A stretch of DNA of 64,000 nt from JAWKIW01 sp046331175 (lineage in GTDB: Bacteria > Actinomycetota > Acidimicrobiia > Acidimicrobiales > Acidimicrobilacustridaceae). The position numbers and the translations under genes were made by a program. Of the stretch, positions 23,836 to 32,570 are shown piece after piece; position 1 is the first letter of the stretch, and each line of letters opens with the position of its first letter. The stretch lies in contig JAXLRI010000005.1 of NCBI GenBank assembly GCA_046331175.1, positions 62,001 through 126,000 of the forward strand, read 5' to 3'. The notes below the pieces were generated by a model. The model worked only from the letters and a program-made list of their open reading frames with translations. It was not told where the DNA came from and searched no databases.

Positions 23836-24837
23836 ATGCCGACCGACCGGGCCACCGCGCGGCACCGTCGCCGCCCGCTCGCCGCCGCTGCCGTCGCCGG
23901 CGCGGCGGCGCTCGTCGTGCTGGCCGGATGCGGGGGCGACGGCGGGTCCACCGGCACGTCCGGCACGGGCGCCGCCTCGACCGCGGCCGGCGCCACCTCG
24001 GCCCCCGGCTCCTCCGCTGCCGGCTCGTCGTCCACCGGCACGGCCAAGCCGGCCGAGTGGAAGGCCACCCGCGTCGAGAGCGACGGGGCCTCGGTCATCG
24101 TCGCCTGCCGGGGCGAGGGCAGCCCGGCCGTGCTCCTGCTGACGCCGCTCGCCACCTCCGCCGGCGACGCCTGGGCCCACACCGGGGTCCCCGAGGCCGT
24201 CGGCAACCGCAGCAAGGTCTGCCTGTACGACCGCCCGGGCCTCGGCCAGAGCGCCGACTCGACCGTGCCGGTGTCGGTCGCCGGCGAGGCCGCCCGGCTC
24301 GGCGCCGTGATCGACCAGGGTGGCGTGGGGTCGCCCGTCGTCCTCGTGGGCGAGGGCTACAGCACCTTCATCGCCCGCCAGTTCGCCAAGGACAACCGCG
24401 ACAAGGTGGCCGGCATGGTCCTCGTCGACCCGCCGCTGTGGCCCGTCTCCGAGCCGGCGCCGGGCGGCTCCACGCCGGGTGAGCGCGCCGAGTACGACAG
24501 CCTGGCCGACGTCGACGCCAACCTGGCCCGGTTCGGCGCCGGCGCCATGCCGCCGCCGCCGGTGCCCGTCCTGCTCCTCGGCGTCGACGCCTCGCTGCCG
24601 GCCCGGCCGCCGCTCGGGGGGCGCCAGGCCTACGAGGAGGGCGGACCCGGCACCACGGTCGCCGCCGAGCCGCCCACCGCCCGCCGGCAGGCCCTCCAGA
24701 AGGAGCTGGCCTCCAAGTCACCGTTCGGGAGGTTCCAGGCGGTCGAGGGGGCGGGCAGCGACGTCCAGCTGTGGAAGCCGCAGGTGGTCGTCGACGCCAT
24801 CACCAAGATCCTCGACGACCCCCGCCTCAAGCGCTGA
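23836..24837 (+). CDS. Alpha/beta-hydrolase-fold lipoprotein lacking catalytic residues
   Basis: A 333-residue exported lipoprotein: basic start, hydrophobic residues 15-31 and the lipobox VLAGC with Cys32, then a 40-residue Ser/Thr/Gly linker. Residues 75-333 follow an alpha/beta hydrolase: VCLYDRPGLGQSADS (129-143) and a nucleophile-elbow region VLVGEGYSTFIARQFA. The elbow should read GxSxG but has Gly174 at the Ser position. The C-terminal site expected as SGHDIQL reads AGSDVQL, so the His is Ser308. Both key residues are missing, so it is probably a binding or structural protein. ATG start; strong hairpin after the stop. Confidence 0.75.
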   Translation: MPTDRATARHRRRPLAAAAVAGAAALVVLAGCGGDGGSTGTSGTGAASTAAGATSAPGSSAAGSSSTGTAKPAEWKATRVESDGASVIVACRGEGSPAVLLLTPLATSAGDAWAHTGVPEAVGNRSKVCLYDRPGLGQSADSTVPVSVAGEAARLGAVIDQGGVGSPVVLVGEGYSTFIARQFAKDNRDKVAGMVLVDPPLWPVSEPAPGGSTPGERAEYDSLADVDANLARFGAGAMPPPPVPVLLLGVDASLPARPPLGGRQAYEEGGPGTTVAAEPPTARRQALQKELASKSPFGRFQAVEGAGSDVQLWKPQVVVDAITKILDDPRLKR

Positions 24838-24843
24838 GGCGGG

Positions 24844-24863
24844 CGGCCGGTCGAGGCCGGCCG
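24844..24863 (+). terminator. Hairpin after the hydrolase-like lipoprotein
   Basis: CGGCCGG and CCGGCCG pair around a six-base loop, seven bases after the stop. Confidence 0.45.
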
Positions 24864-24982
24864 GCCCTGGTCGGCCCCCGCCGCCACCGGTGGACCTTGG
24901 ACCCTTCCGGTGGGTACGGGCCGGGGTGAGGCTGAGGCCGAGCGACCGGTGCCCGACCGGGTCGCACCCCTGGGGGATCGCC

Positions 24983-26431
24983 ATGACCGACACGACCACC
25001 GCGGCGCATCCGGCGGCCGATGCCGTCGAGCCGCCCCCCGCCTACGAGCGGCTCACCGCCCTGGACGCCAGCTTCCTGCACGCCGAGTCGCCCGAGACCC
25101 CGATGCACGTCGGCTCGGTCGCCGTGTTCGAGGGGGCGCCGTTCTTCGACGCGGACGGTCGGTTCCGCATCGACGAGCTGCGTGAGCGGGTCGCCTCCCG
25201 CCTGCACCTGGTCCCGCGGTTCCGCAAGAGGGTGCAGTGGGTGCCGCTCGGCCAGGGACGGCCCGTCTGGGTGGACGACGACGACTTCGACATCGCCCGC
25301 CACGTGCGGGTGATGGTGCTGCCCGGCCCCGGCTCCCGCCAGCAGCTCTACGACCTGTGCGAGCTGCTGCAGATGCGACTGCTCGACCGCGACCGGCCGC
25401 TGTGGGAGCTGTGGTTCGTCGGCGGCCTCGACGACGGCAACGTCGCCATGGTCGAGAAGGTCCACCACGCCCTGGTCGACGGCGTGTCCGGGGTGGACGC
25501 GGCCACCGCCACCCTCGACCTCGACCGGGATGCCCCGTACGTGCCGGGCCCGGCGTGGTCGCCGGCCCCGGCGCCCTCGGCGGGCCGACTGCTCACCGAC
25601 TCGCTCTGGCAGCGCCTCACCGACCCCGTCGAGCTCGGACGGTCCGCCCAGGCGGTCCTGCGGGCCCCGGGTCGGCTGCTGCGCGAGGCCGCCGAGGTCG
25701 GCGCCGCCGCCACCACCGTGCTCGCCCCCCGGTCGCTGCTGTCGACGACGTCGCTGATCCGGCGGGTCGGGCGCCGTCGCCGGCTGGTCCCGGTCCGCCA
25801 GGACCTCGCCGAGCTCAAGCGGGCCAAGGCCGCGTTCGGGGCGACGGTCAACGACGTGGTGCTCGCCGCCGTGGCCGGGGGCGTGCGGCGGCTGCTCGCG
25901 TCGCGAGGCGAGGAGGTCGACGGCCGCGAGCTGCACGTGCTGGTGCCGGTCTCGGTGCGGGCCGACCACGAGCGCCTGGCGCTGGGCAACCGCGTGGGCT
26001 CGCTGTTCGTCGCCCTGCCCATCGGTGAGGACAGCGCCATCGCCCGCCTCGAGCTGATCCGCCAGGCCGTGGGCGACCAGAAGGACCGCCACCTCGCCGA
26101 GGGCACCGAGCTGGTGCTCGAGTGGATGGACCACCTCCCCCCGATGCTCACCGGCGCGCTGGCCCGGACGATCCACCGCCAGCCCTTCGTCGACCTGGTC
26201 GTGACGAACGTGCCCGGGCCCCAGATCCCGCTCTACTGCATGGGGGCCGAGATGCTCGAGGTCACGCCGGTGGTCCCCCTCGGCGGCAACCTGTCGGTCG
26301 GCATCGCCATCCTGTCCTACAACGGCGCCATCACCCTCGGCATCCACGCCGATCGCGACGCCTGCCCCGACGTCGGCGTCCTGGCCGACGGCATCCGCGA
26401 CGCCTTCGCCGAGCTCCTCGCCCTGACGTGA
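24983..26431 (+). CDS. Wax ester synthase/diacylglycerol acyltransferase (WS/DGAT)
   Basis: A 482-residue acyltransferase that makes storage lipids (triacylglycerol or wax esters) from acyl-CoA at the membrane surface. The N-terminal LTALDASFLHAESPETPMHVGSV is typical of the family, and the active site HHALVDG (near residue 160) is intact. FGATVNDVVLAAVAGGVRRLL and the late DLVVTNVPGPQIPLY are conserved structural blocks. Length fits the family (450-490). ATG at 24983 follows GGGGGA. It is a single gene; the acyl-CoA dehydrogenase and enoyl-CoA isomerase genes further on serve lipid use in the other direction. Confidence 0.92.
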   Translation: MTDTTTAAHPAADAVEPPPAYERLTALDASFLHAESPETPMHVGSVAVFEGAPFFDADGRFRIDELRERVASRLHLVPRFRKRVQWVPLGQGRPVWVDDDDFDIARHVRVMVLPGPGSRQQLYDLCELLQMRLLDRDRPLWELWFVGGLDDGNVAMVEKVHHALVDGVSGVDAATATLDLDRDAPYVPGPAWSPAPAPSAGRLLTDSLWQRLTDPVELGRSAQAVLRAPGRLLREAAEVGAAATTVLAPRSLLSTTSLIRRVGRRRRLVPVRQDLAELKRAKAAFGATVNDVVLAAVAGGVRRLLASRGEEVDGRELHVLVPVSVRADHERLALGNRVGSLFVALPIGEDSAIARLELIRQAVGDQKDRHLAEGTELVLEWMDHLPPMLTGALARTIHRQPFVDLVVTNVPGPQIPLYCMGAEMLEVTPVVPLGGNLSVGIAILSYNGAITLGIHADRDACPDVGVLADGIRDAFAELLALT

Positions 26432-26595
26432 TGCCGCGGCACCGCCGGGCGGCGCGCGCTCCCGCCGGGCGGGTTGATGACGATGGCATCGGGGGCCGGA
26501 TGCATCGTCATCAGGTCGGCGTCGGTGGGGCGGCGAGGCCGCGGCCAACCGGGCCTGGTCCTGGCGGGGACGGGGCGCGCCGGTAGGCTCCCGCC

Positions 26596-26871
26596 GTGGC
26601 GAAGTCCAAGAAGAAGAAGCAGGCCCAGGCCCGCGCCCGCGCGCAGCACCGCCAGCAGAAGTCGCGCCAGCGCGAGAAGGAGCACACCCACCTGCCCAAG
26701 GCCGGCACCAAGGAGGACGACGAGTACCTCCTGCGCCGCAAGCGCGAGGACGTCGTCGACTTCGGCCTGGCCGAGCACAAGCGAGGCTCGGTCAACTGGG
26801 TGATCGTCGCCGTGGTGGCCGCGCTGTTCATCGCCGGCACCATCGGGTTGATCCTGCTCACCGCCCGCTGA
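26596..26871 (+). CDS. Small single-pass membrane protein with basic N-terminus
   Basis: A 91-residue protein. The first 40 residues are very rich in Lys, Arg and Gln (MAKSKKKKQAQARARAQ) and likely helical; residues 68-88 form one membrane helix (WVIVAVVAALFIAGTIGLILL) with only three residues after it. The basic segment should stay in the cytosol and could contact RNA, DNA or lipid head groups. I know similar small proteins of unknown function from actinobacteria. GTG start. A short hairpin follows. Confidence 0.65.
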   Translation: MAKSKKKKQAQARARAQHRQQKSRQREKEHTHLPKAGTKEDDEYLLRRKREDVVDFGLAEHKRGSVNWVIVAVVAALFIAGTIGLILLTAR

Positions 26872-26875
26872 CGCG

Positions 26876-26890
26876 CGGGCGGCGCGCCCG
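26876..26890. terminator. Short hairpin between convergent genes
   Basis: CGGGC and GCCCG pair around GGCGC, four bases after the stop of the small membrane protein and before the convergent SnoaL-like gene. Confidence 0.3.
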
Positions 26891-26933
26891 AGCGGAGGGG
26901 CACCCCCGGTCCGGTGCCGCCGGGGCAGGTGGG

Positions 26934-27548
26934 TCAGCCGTCGCCGGCGAGCAGCGATGGATCGAAGGTGAGGTGCTGGGACAGGTCGCCGAGCAGCTGG
27001 GGCTGCATCACCCGGCGCACGAACCGCCACCGTCGGTCGATGCGGGCGAAGCGATCGTCGTAGCGGCCGGCGACCACCGGCTGCAGGGCGAGGTCGTCGG
27101 TCTGCTGCAGCACGGTGAACCGGGCCCGGGCGGCCAGGCGGTCGGGGTCGTGGGGGTGGTCGGGGTCGGGCTCGACGATCACGTTCGTGATGACGTGCTG
27201 CGTGCGCGGCGTGCCGTCGGCGTGGCGGCGGGTGGTGGCCTCGTAGAGGGCCAGCACCTCGTCGCGCCCGGCGGCGATGCGGGCGCCGCTGCCGTCATGC
27301 AGCACGGCGTCGGCCAGCAGGTCGGCGACGCCGGCGAAGTCGCCGTCGTCGATGGCCTCGGCATAGCGGTAGAGGAGCTGCTCGACGGTGCGGGCGTCGG
27401 CGGGATCCGCGGCGCCGTCCGGGGCGCCGTCCGCACCGCCGTCCGTGCCGCCGGTCGAGCGCTGCTCCACGCCGCGATCGGGGCCTGGCGCCGGGTCGAG
27501 CGGGGCACCCGACGGCTCCGTGGGCGGTGAGGAATCGTCGTCGGCCAC
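26934..27548 (-). CDS. SnoaL/NTF2-like domain protein
   Basis: A 204-residue protein. The first 55 residues are a disordered Gly/Pro/Asp stretch; residues 55-190 match the SnoaL-like (NTF2) fold: VEQLLYRYAEAIDDGDFAGVADLLADAVLHDGSGARIAAGRDEVLALYE, then a curved sheet with TQHVITNVIVE and ARARFTVLQ, and RWRFVRRVMQPQLLGDL. The fold makes a pocket used by isomerases, dehydratases and binding proteins. The active residue set is not evident. GTG at 27548; the start may really lie at a later codon. It is divergent from the GGDEF gene. Confidence 0.78.
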   Translation of the reverse strand: MADDDSSPPTEPSGAPLDPAPGPDRGVEQRSTGGTDGGADGAPDGAADPADARTVEQLLYRYAEAIDDGDFAGVADLLADAVLHDGSGARIAAGRDEVLALYEATTRRHADGTPRTQHVITNVIVEPDPDHPHDPDRLAARARFTVLQQTDDLALQPVVAGRYDDRFARIDRRWRFVRRVMQPQLLGDLSQHLTFDPSLLAGDG

Positions 27549-27623
27549 CGGCGGATGGTAGACGGGGGAGCGGGCGTGGTCGCCGGTCGGCCGACCGTCG
27601 GGGCGCGCCGCCGGAAAGTGACG

Positions 27624-27629
27624 TACGAT
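27624..27629 (+). promoter_or_regulatory. Possible -10 element before the PAS-GGDEF gene
   Basis: TACGAT fits the TAnnnT form of an actinobacterial -10 box, in a 247-base gap between divergent genes. I see no good -35 box. Confidence 0.25.
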
Positions 27630-27647
27630 CGGGCCGCTTGGCCACGA

Positions 27648-27663
27648 AGCGACGTACGTCGCT
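27648..27663. promoter_or_regulatory. Perfect 16-bp palindrome before the PAS-GGDEF gene
   Basis: AGCGACGTACGTCGCT is its own complement. A further half site, GTGACGTACG, lies about 25 bases upstream over the possible -10 box. The spacing fits a repressor site downstream of the transcription start; the regulator is unknown. Confidence 0.5.
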
Positions 27664-27795
27664 CACCGAACGTGGTCGCAGTCGGAGCAGTCGGAGGAGG
27701 TGCCCGCATCGGGATCGGGCGCTGCGTGGGGCGGCACGCGGCGTGCAGCGGAGCCGGGTCCTCCCGACGCCGCGCGGCACCAGCACGGGAACGTC

Positions 27796-29925
27796 ATGGC
27801 GGACGAGCCAGGTGAGCGCAACACGACCGGCGTGCCCCAGCGCACGCGCGGGCCGGCGTTCACCCTGACGCGCCACATCAGCCGGGTCGCCGCCATCTTC
27901 GACGCCGCCCCGGTCGCGGTGGGCGTGTGGTCCGTCGACGGCGAGCTGCTCCACGCCAACCCCGTCCTGTGCGACCTCGTCGGCCAGAGCCGCGGCGAGC
28001 TGCTCGGCATCACCTTCGAGGCGTTCATCCGCCCGGCCGACGCCCCGACGATCCGGCGGGCCATCGAGGAGATCTGGCACGGCGAGCGCAACGCCCTCGC
28101 CTGCGACTTCCGGTGCCGCCTGCCCGACGGCGGCGACCTCTGGCTGCGCCAGCACCTGTCGCCGGTCTACGGGCCGGGCGGGCGACCCGAGTACTTCATG
28201 TCCCACATCTTCGACTTCGCGCCCGAGGTCCGGCCGGCCGAGCGCGACGCGCTGCTCGCCGACGAGACCCCGGTCATCCTGTGGCTCACCGATCGCCACG
28301 GGATCCCCCGCGAGGGCAACCGCGAGAGCTACGAGTTCCTCGGTCGCCGCCCCGGCACGGGTGTCGGTGGCTTCCTCGACCACCTCCACCCCGACGACTA
28401 CGAGGGACTGCGCAGCGACATCGTCCGCGAGATCCGCGAGGGCCGACCGTTCGAGTTCACCGCCCGGTCGCGCCGCCACGACGGCGACTGGCGCTGGCTG
28501 CACCACCGAGCCCGGCCGGTGCAGGACGCCGACGGCCAGTTCAGCGGTTGGGCCGGCGCCAGCTTCGACGTCACCGAGGCCGAGCAGCTGCGCCGCGAGC
28601 TCGACGAGGTCCGCCGCCTGTTCGAGAGCGTCACCGAGGCCGGACCGGTCGCCGTCGTGCGCACCGACGTCGAGGGCAAGGTCACCTACGCCAACGGCCG
28701 GTGGGCCGAGATCATCGACGACCCGGTGTCGTCGCTGCTCGACCTGCGCTGGCAGTCGATCCTCGTGCCCGAGCACGTGCACGAGCTCGTCGTCCGTGCA
28801 GCCCGCAGCATCGCCACCGGCGAGCCGTTCCGGATGCGGGTGCGCGCCCTCGAGCCGTTGCGCGGCGGGGCCGCCCTCGGCGATCGCACCGCGCCGTACT
28901 GGGGCGAGCTGCGCGTGGCGCCGGTGTTCGACGGCGACGGCCGCCACGACGGGTTCGTGGCGACGCTCACCGACATCACCAACGAGGTCGCCGCCGGCAC
29001 CCGGGCCGACCGGCTGGCCCGGGTGGTCGACGCCGGCTCGGACTTCCTGCTCATCACCGACCGCTCCGGCTCGATCAGCTACGTCAACGACGCCACCCTG
29101 GCCACGCTCGGCGTCGAGGCGCCCGGGGAGGGGACCGACGGCGACCCCGCCGACGGCGGCTCGCCCACCTTCCTGCTCGACGTGCTCGACGCCGACTCCT
29201 ACGAGTTCTTCCACGAGGTGGTCGAGCCCGTGCTCGTCGAGGAGGGGCTCTGGCGGGGCGAGCTCACCTTCCGCGCCCGCGATGGTGGCTTCATCCCGGT
29301 GTCGGCCCTGGTGCTGGCCCAGGAGGGCCCCAAGGGCCCGCTCGACACGCTGTCGATCGTGGCTCGCGACATCTCCGACCTCAAGGCCGCCCACAACCAG
29401 CTGACCGACCTCGCCACCCACGACTACGTCACCGGCCTGCCCAACCGGGTGCTGCTCTACGACAAGCTCGACGCCGCGCTCCACCGGTTCGTGCGCACCG
29501 AGCAGCCGGTGGCGCTGCTCTACCTCGACCTCGACCGCTTCAAGCCGGTGAACGACGAGCTCGGCCACCACGTGGGCGACGCCGTGCTGATGAGCATCGC
29601 CGACCGCATCCACAACGTGGTGCGCGACACCGACACCGCCGCCCGCATCGGCGGCGACGAGTTCGCCGTCCTCGTCGAGGGCGTCGGCGACCTCGACGTG
29701 CTGCGCGACGTCGCCACCCGCCTCATCGCCGCCATCGGCGAGCCGTTCCACGTCGAAGGCGTGAGCGTCACCCTCGGCGTGTCCATCGGCGTCGTGGTCG
29801 CCAACGACGCCTGCCACGAGGCCGACGCCCTCGTCGCCCTGGCCGACTCCGCCATGTACCAGGCCAAGGCCGCGGGTCGCGGCCGCTACGAGCTGATCAT
29901 CCCCAACGGCCGCCCGCGCCCCTGA
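27796..29925 (+). CDS. Diguanylate cyclase with four PAS domains
   Basis: A 709-residue cytosolic signalling protein that should make cyclic di-GMP. Four PAS units precede the cyclase: near residues 25-145 (IFDAAPVAVGVWSVDGELLHANP), 160-265, 275-405 (FESVTEAGPVAVVRTDVEGKVTYAN) and 415-535 (DFLLITDRSGSISYVND). The GGDEF domain starts TDLATHDYVTGLPNRVLLYD and its catalytic motif GGDEF lies at about 619-623, preceded by RI; an RxxD inhibitory site is not obvious. No EAL domain is present. There is no membrane helix, so it senses a cytosolic cue. ATG at 27796 is preferred over in-frame codons 96 bases upstream. The regulatory palindrome at 27648 lies 130 bases before it. Confidence 0.92.
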   Translation: MADEPGERNTTGVPQRTRGPAFTLTRHISRVAAIFDAAPVAVGVWSVDGELLHANPVLCDLVGQSRGELLGITFEAFIRPADAPTIRRAIEEIWHGERNALACDFRCRLPDGGDLWLRQHLSPVYGPGGRPEYFMSHIFDFAPEVRPAERDALLADETPVILWLTDRHGIPREGNRESYEFLGRRPGTGVGGFLDHLHPDDYEGLRSDIVREIREGRPFEFTARSRRHDGDWRWLHHRARPVQDADGQFSGWAGASFDVTEAEQLRRELDEVRRLFESVTEAGPVAVVRTDVEGKVTYANGRWAEIIDDPVSSLLDLRWQSILVPEHVHELVVRAARSIATGEPFRMRVRALEPLRGGAALGDRTAPYWGELRVAPVFDGDGRHDGFVATLTDITNEVAAGTRADRLARVVDAGSDFLLITDRSGSISYVNDATLATLGVEAPGEGTDGDPADGGSPTFLLDVLDADSYEFFHEVVEPVLVEEGLWRGELTFRARDGGFIPVSALVLAQEGPKGPLDTLSIVARDISDLKAAHNQLTDLATHDYVTGLPNRVLLYDKLDAALHRFVRTEQPVALLYLDLDRFKPVNDELGHHVGDAVLMSIADRIHNVVRDTDTAARIGGDEFAVLVEGVGDLDVLRDVATRLIAAIGEPFHVEGVSVTLGVSIGVVVANDACHEADALVALADSAMYQAKAAGRGRYELIIPNGRPRP

Positions 29926-29952
29926 GCCGGCGGCGGGTGGGCGGCGCCGGCG

Positions 29953-32466
29953 TCACTCGAAGAGGTGCCGGCCCGGGGCCACGCGGGTGTCGTAGCCCCG
30001 GAACACCACGTCGGCGGGGACCGGCGAGTCGATCTCGAGCCGCTCCGTGGTGGCGTCGACGTGGATCAGCCCGTGCGGCGACGGCGCGGCGCCCTTGGCC
30101 CACGTGAGATCGCCGAGGGAGGGGGCGATGCGCACGCGCCCGAAGCCCGGCGTGGCCGGGGTGATGCCGAGCGTGTGCTGCACCAGGTCGCGGGTGGGGG
30201 TGGCCGACCAGCCGTGGCAGTGGCTGCCGCCGAACCACACCTCGGAGAAGGTGTCGGGGCTGCGCTCGAGCAGGCGCTCCCAGTCGCGGCACGCGGCCGG
30301 GATGAGGTCGGCCAGCTCGGCGTCGGCGAGGGCGTCGTGCACGACGTAGCGGAAGAACGGCTGGGCGGCGACGATCTGGTGGTCGACGTCCCACCACGGC
30401 TCGGCCGGACCGCTCAGCAGGTAGGAGACGTCGCGGTACATGTCGCCGGCGGCCTCCACCTGGGCGTCGCGGCCGGGCATCAGCCAGGACGCGTGCACCA
30501 GCCGGTCGGGGTCGATCACCCGGCGCATCAGGGCGTCGGTGTCGACGCCGCGCGTCAGCCGGGCCACCACGGCGGCGGCGTTGGTGTGCTGGCTCACCGG
30601 TCGCTGGCGCTCGCCGTCGAGGAGATGGTCGACGTACAGCTCGCGCTCGGGGTCCCAGAAGGCGCCGAAGCCCTTGCGCAGGTGCACCCAGAGGGCGCCC
30701 GCCCACTCGGCCCGGCCCTGGTCGCCGACCAGCTCGGCGAGGTTGCGCACCTCGCGCAGGGCCCGGCCCCAGAGCGCGTTGACCACGGCGGACGTGCCCC
30801 GCGTGTGCACGGCGGACCAGTCGACGATGACCCAGCCGGTGACGTCCGACAGCAGCCCGTCGTCGCCGCGGAAGGGGAGGAACCAGCGCACCACCCGTTC
30901 GGCCACCGGCAGCAGCTCGCGGATCAGCTCGCGGTCGCCGGTGTACTGGGCCAGGTTGTGCACGGCGTGGATCCAGTGCAGCGCCCAGTCGGGGATGAAC
31001 GACGTGCCGTCCCACTCGAAGTCGCCGGCCGCCGCCATGGGCAGCATCCCGTCGGGGCGCGGGGTGGCCGCCAGCTCCACGTTCCACCGGGCGAGGGACC
31101 AGTCGGGGTTCGTGGTCAGGTCGACCAGCTGGTGCACCACGCCGTCGCCCACCCAGGCCCGCTGCTCGCGTGACGGGCAGTCGAGGTAGGCGTCCTGCGC
31201 GCACAGGTCGACGGTGCGGCGACCGACCGCCCAGATGCGGTCGAGGAGGGGGTCGCTGCACGAGAAGGAGGGACCCGACGGTCGGGGGTGGAGCCGCTCG
31301 CGGACCGCCAGCGACTGGATCGTGACCTGCCCGGTGCCGCGCAGCGACAGCCCGACGTAGCGCATGCCGATGGGGTCGAGCGTCTCGAAGCGGTCTTCGT
31401 AGCCGCGGGCGACGTAGCGGAAGCCGCTGTGCTGCTGGAGGCCGGGCAGGCGGCCGTCGGGCTCCATGCGCTCCGCGGCCTTGGCGTCGACGATGGTGCC
31501 CTCGGGCGCCTCGAGCACCAGCTCGACGGTGCCGGCCACCTGCTGGCCCAGGTCGAGCAGCACCACGGCGGCGTCGAACTCGTCGCGCAGCACCACCGGG
31601 AACGGCAGCAGTCGGGGGTCGACGAGGTGGACCTCGGTGGTCGCGGCCAGGTCGGCGTCGACCTGGTCGACGGGGTCGGGCTGCGCCTCGCTGGTGGCGG
31701 CGACGGCGGCGCCGACCGCGGACGCCTCGTGGACCTCACCGGTCAGCGGCGGGATCGGTCGGGGCAGGATCGCGCCGTAGGGGTGGACCGGCGCGGTGGT
31801 GCGGCCGTCGTAGCCGACGTGGTGCAGGCCCAGCTCGGTGGCGTCGGCCCAGTCGCCGTCGTCGATGCCCCACAGGTTCCAGCCCGCCGGGAGCTGCCGC
31901 CCGTCGAGCCACTCGGGTGCCGTCGCCGTCAGGCCCCGCCCCGGTGCCTGGTGCCAGGCATCGGCCAGCCGTGCCCGCCAGCGGCGGTCGGTCACGAGCC
32001 AGCCGCCGTCGTCGACGTCGTCGCCGGTGGCGGCGTCACCCAAGCGGGCCTCGAGGGCGAACGCCCCGCCGCCGAGGCCGTAGCTGGGCAGGCTGGGCAT
32101 CCACCACGGCGTGGGCCAGCCGTAGTGGCGGGCGAGGACCGCGATGACGTTGTCGCCCACCGTCAGGTGGGGACGCAGGTCGACGGCGTCGTAGTGCAGT
32201 CGCTCGGGTCGCGACCGCACCGGGCCCCGCGAGACCTCGATGCCGTTGATCCACAGGACGTACCGCGAGTCGGCGGTCATGCGGGCCGGGACGTGCTCCG
32301 GCAGCGACTCGAGGCCGATCCGGCGGCGCAGCAGCACCACCGAGCGAGCCGCCTCGTGGTCGATCGTCGGGTGCCCGGCGGGGTCGACCGACAGGGGTGG
32401 GGGCGCGCCCCACACCAGCCGGGCGCGCCAACGGGCCGGCCACCGCCAGGTCGGGTCGTCCTCCAC
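29953..32466 (-). CDS. GH78-like alpha-L-rhamnosidase
   Basis: An 837-residue glycosidase. The N-terminal half is beta-rich with the carbohydrate-binding pattern ADSRYVLWINGIEVSRGPVR and DAVDLRPHLTVGDNVIAVLARHYG. The catalytic (alpha/alpha)6 domain starts near 440 with the family motif DAYLDCPSREQRAWVGDG, which holds the acidic residues of GH78, and runs through GDFEWDGTSFIPDWALHWIHAVH to FSEVWFGGSHCHGWSATPT. There is no signal peptide, so it may act on imported oligosaccharides or be misannotated as extracellular; rhamnose specificity is by family only. The GTG start at 32466 has AGGA nine bases upstream. The open frame continues upstream antisense to other genes, and that part is rejected. 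Confidence 0.82.
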   Translation of the reverse strand: MEDDPTWRWPARWRARLVWGAPPPLSVDPAGHPTIDHEAARSVVLLRRRIGLESLPEHVPARMTADSRYVLWINGIEVSRGPVRSRPERLHYDAVDLRPHLTVGDNVIAVLARHYGWPTPWWMPSLPSYGLGGGAFALEARLGDAATGDDVDDGGWLVTDRRWRARLADAWHQAPGRGLTATAPEWLDGRQLPAGWNLWGIDDGDWADATELGLHHVGYDGRTTAPVHPYGAILPRPIPPLTGEVHEASAVGAAVAATSEAQPDPVDQVDADLAATTEVHLVDPRLLPFPVVLRDEFDAAVVLLDLGQQVAGTVELVLEAPEGTIVDAKAAERMEPDGRLPGLQQHSGFRYVARGYEDRFETLDPIGMRYVGLSLRGTGQVTIQSLAVRERLHPRPSGPSFSCSDPLLDRIWAVGRRTVDLCAQDAYLDCPSREQRAWVGDGVVHQLVDLTTNPDWSLARWNVELAATPRPDGMLPMAAAGDFEWDGTSFIPDWALHWIHAVHNLAQYTGDRELIRELLPVAERVVRWFLPFRGDDGLLSDVTGWVIVDWSAVHTRGTSAVVNALWGRALREVRNLAELVGDQGRAEWAGALWVHLRKGFGAFWDPERELYVDHLLDGERQRPVSQHTNAAAVVARLTRGVDTDALMRRVIDPDRLVHASWLMPGRDAQVEAAGDMYRDVSYLLSGPAEPWWDVDHQIVAAQPFFRYVVHDALADAELADLIPAACRDWERLLERSPDTFSEVWFGGSHCHGWSATPTRDLVQHTLGITPATPGFGRVRIAPSLGDLTWAKGAAPSPHGLIHVDATTERLEIDSPVPADVVFRGYDTRVAPGRHLFE

Positions 32467-32570
32467 GGCTGGGCATCCTGCCAAACCTGGCGACCCCGGC
32501 GCCCCTCCGAGCGCCGGTCGGGTTCCGGGCGAGTCGCCGCCGGGGGTGCCGGGCGACCCGCCCCGCGGGG

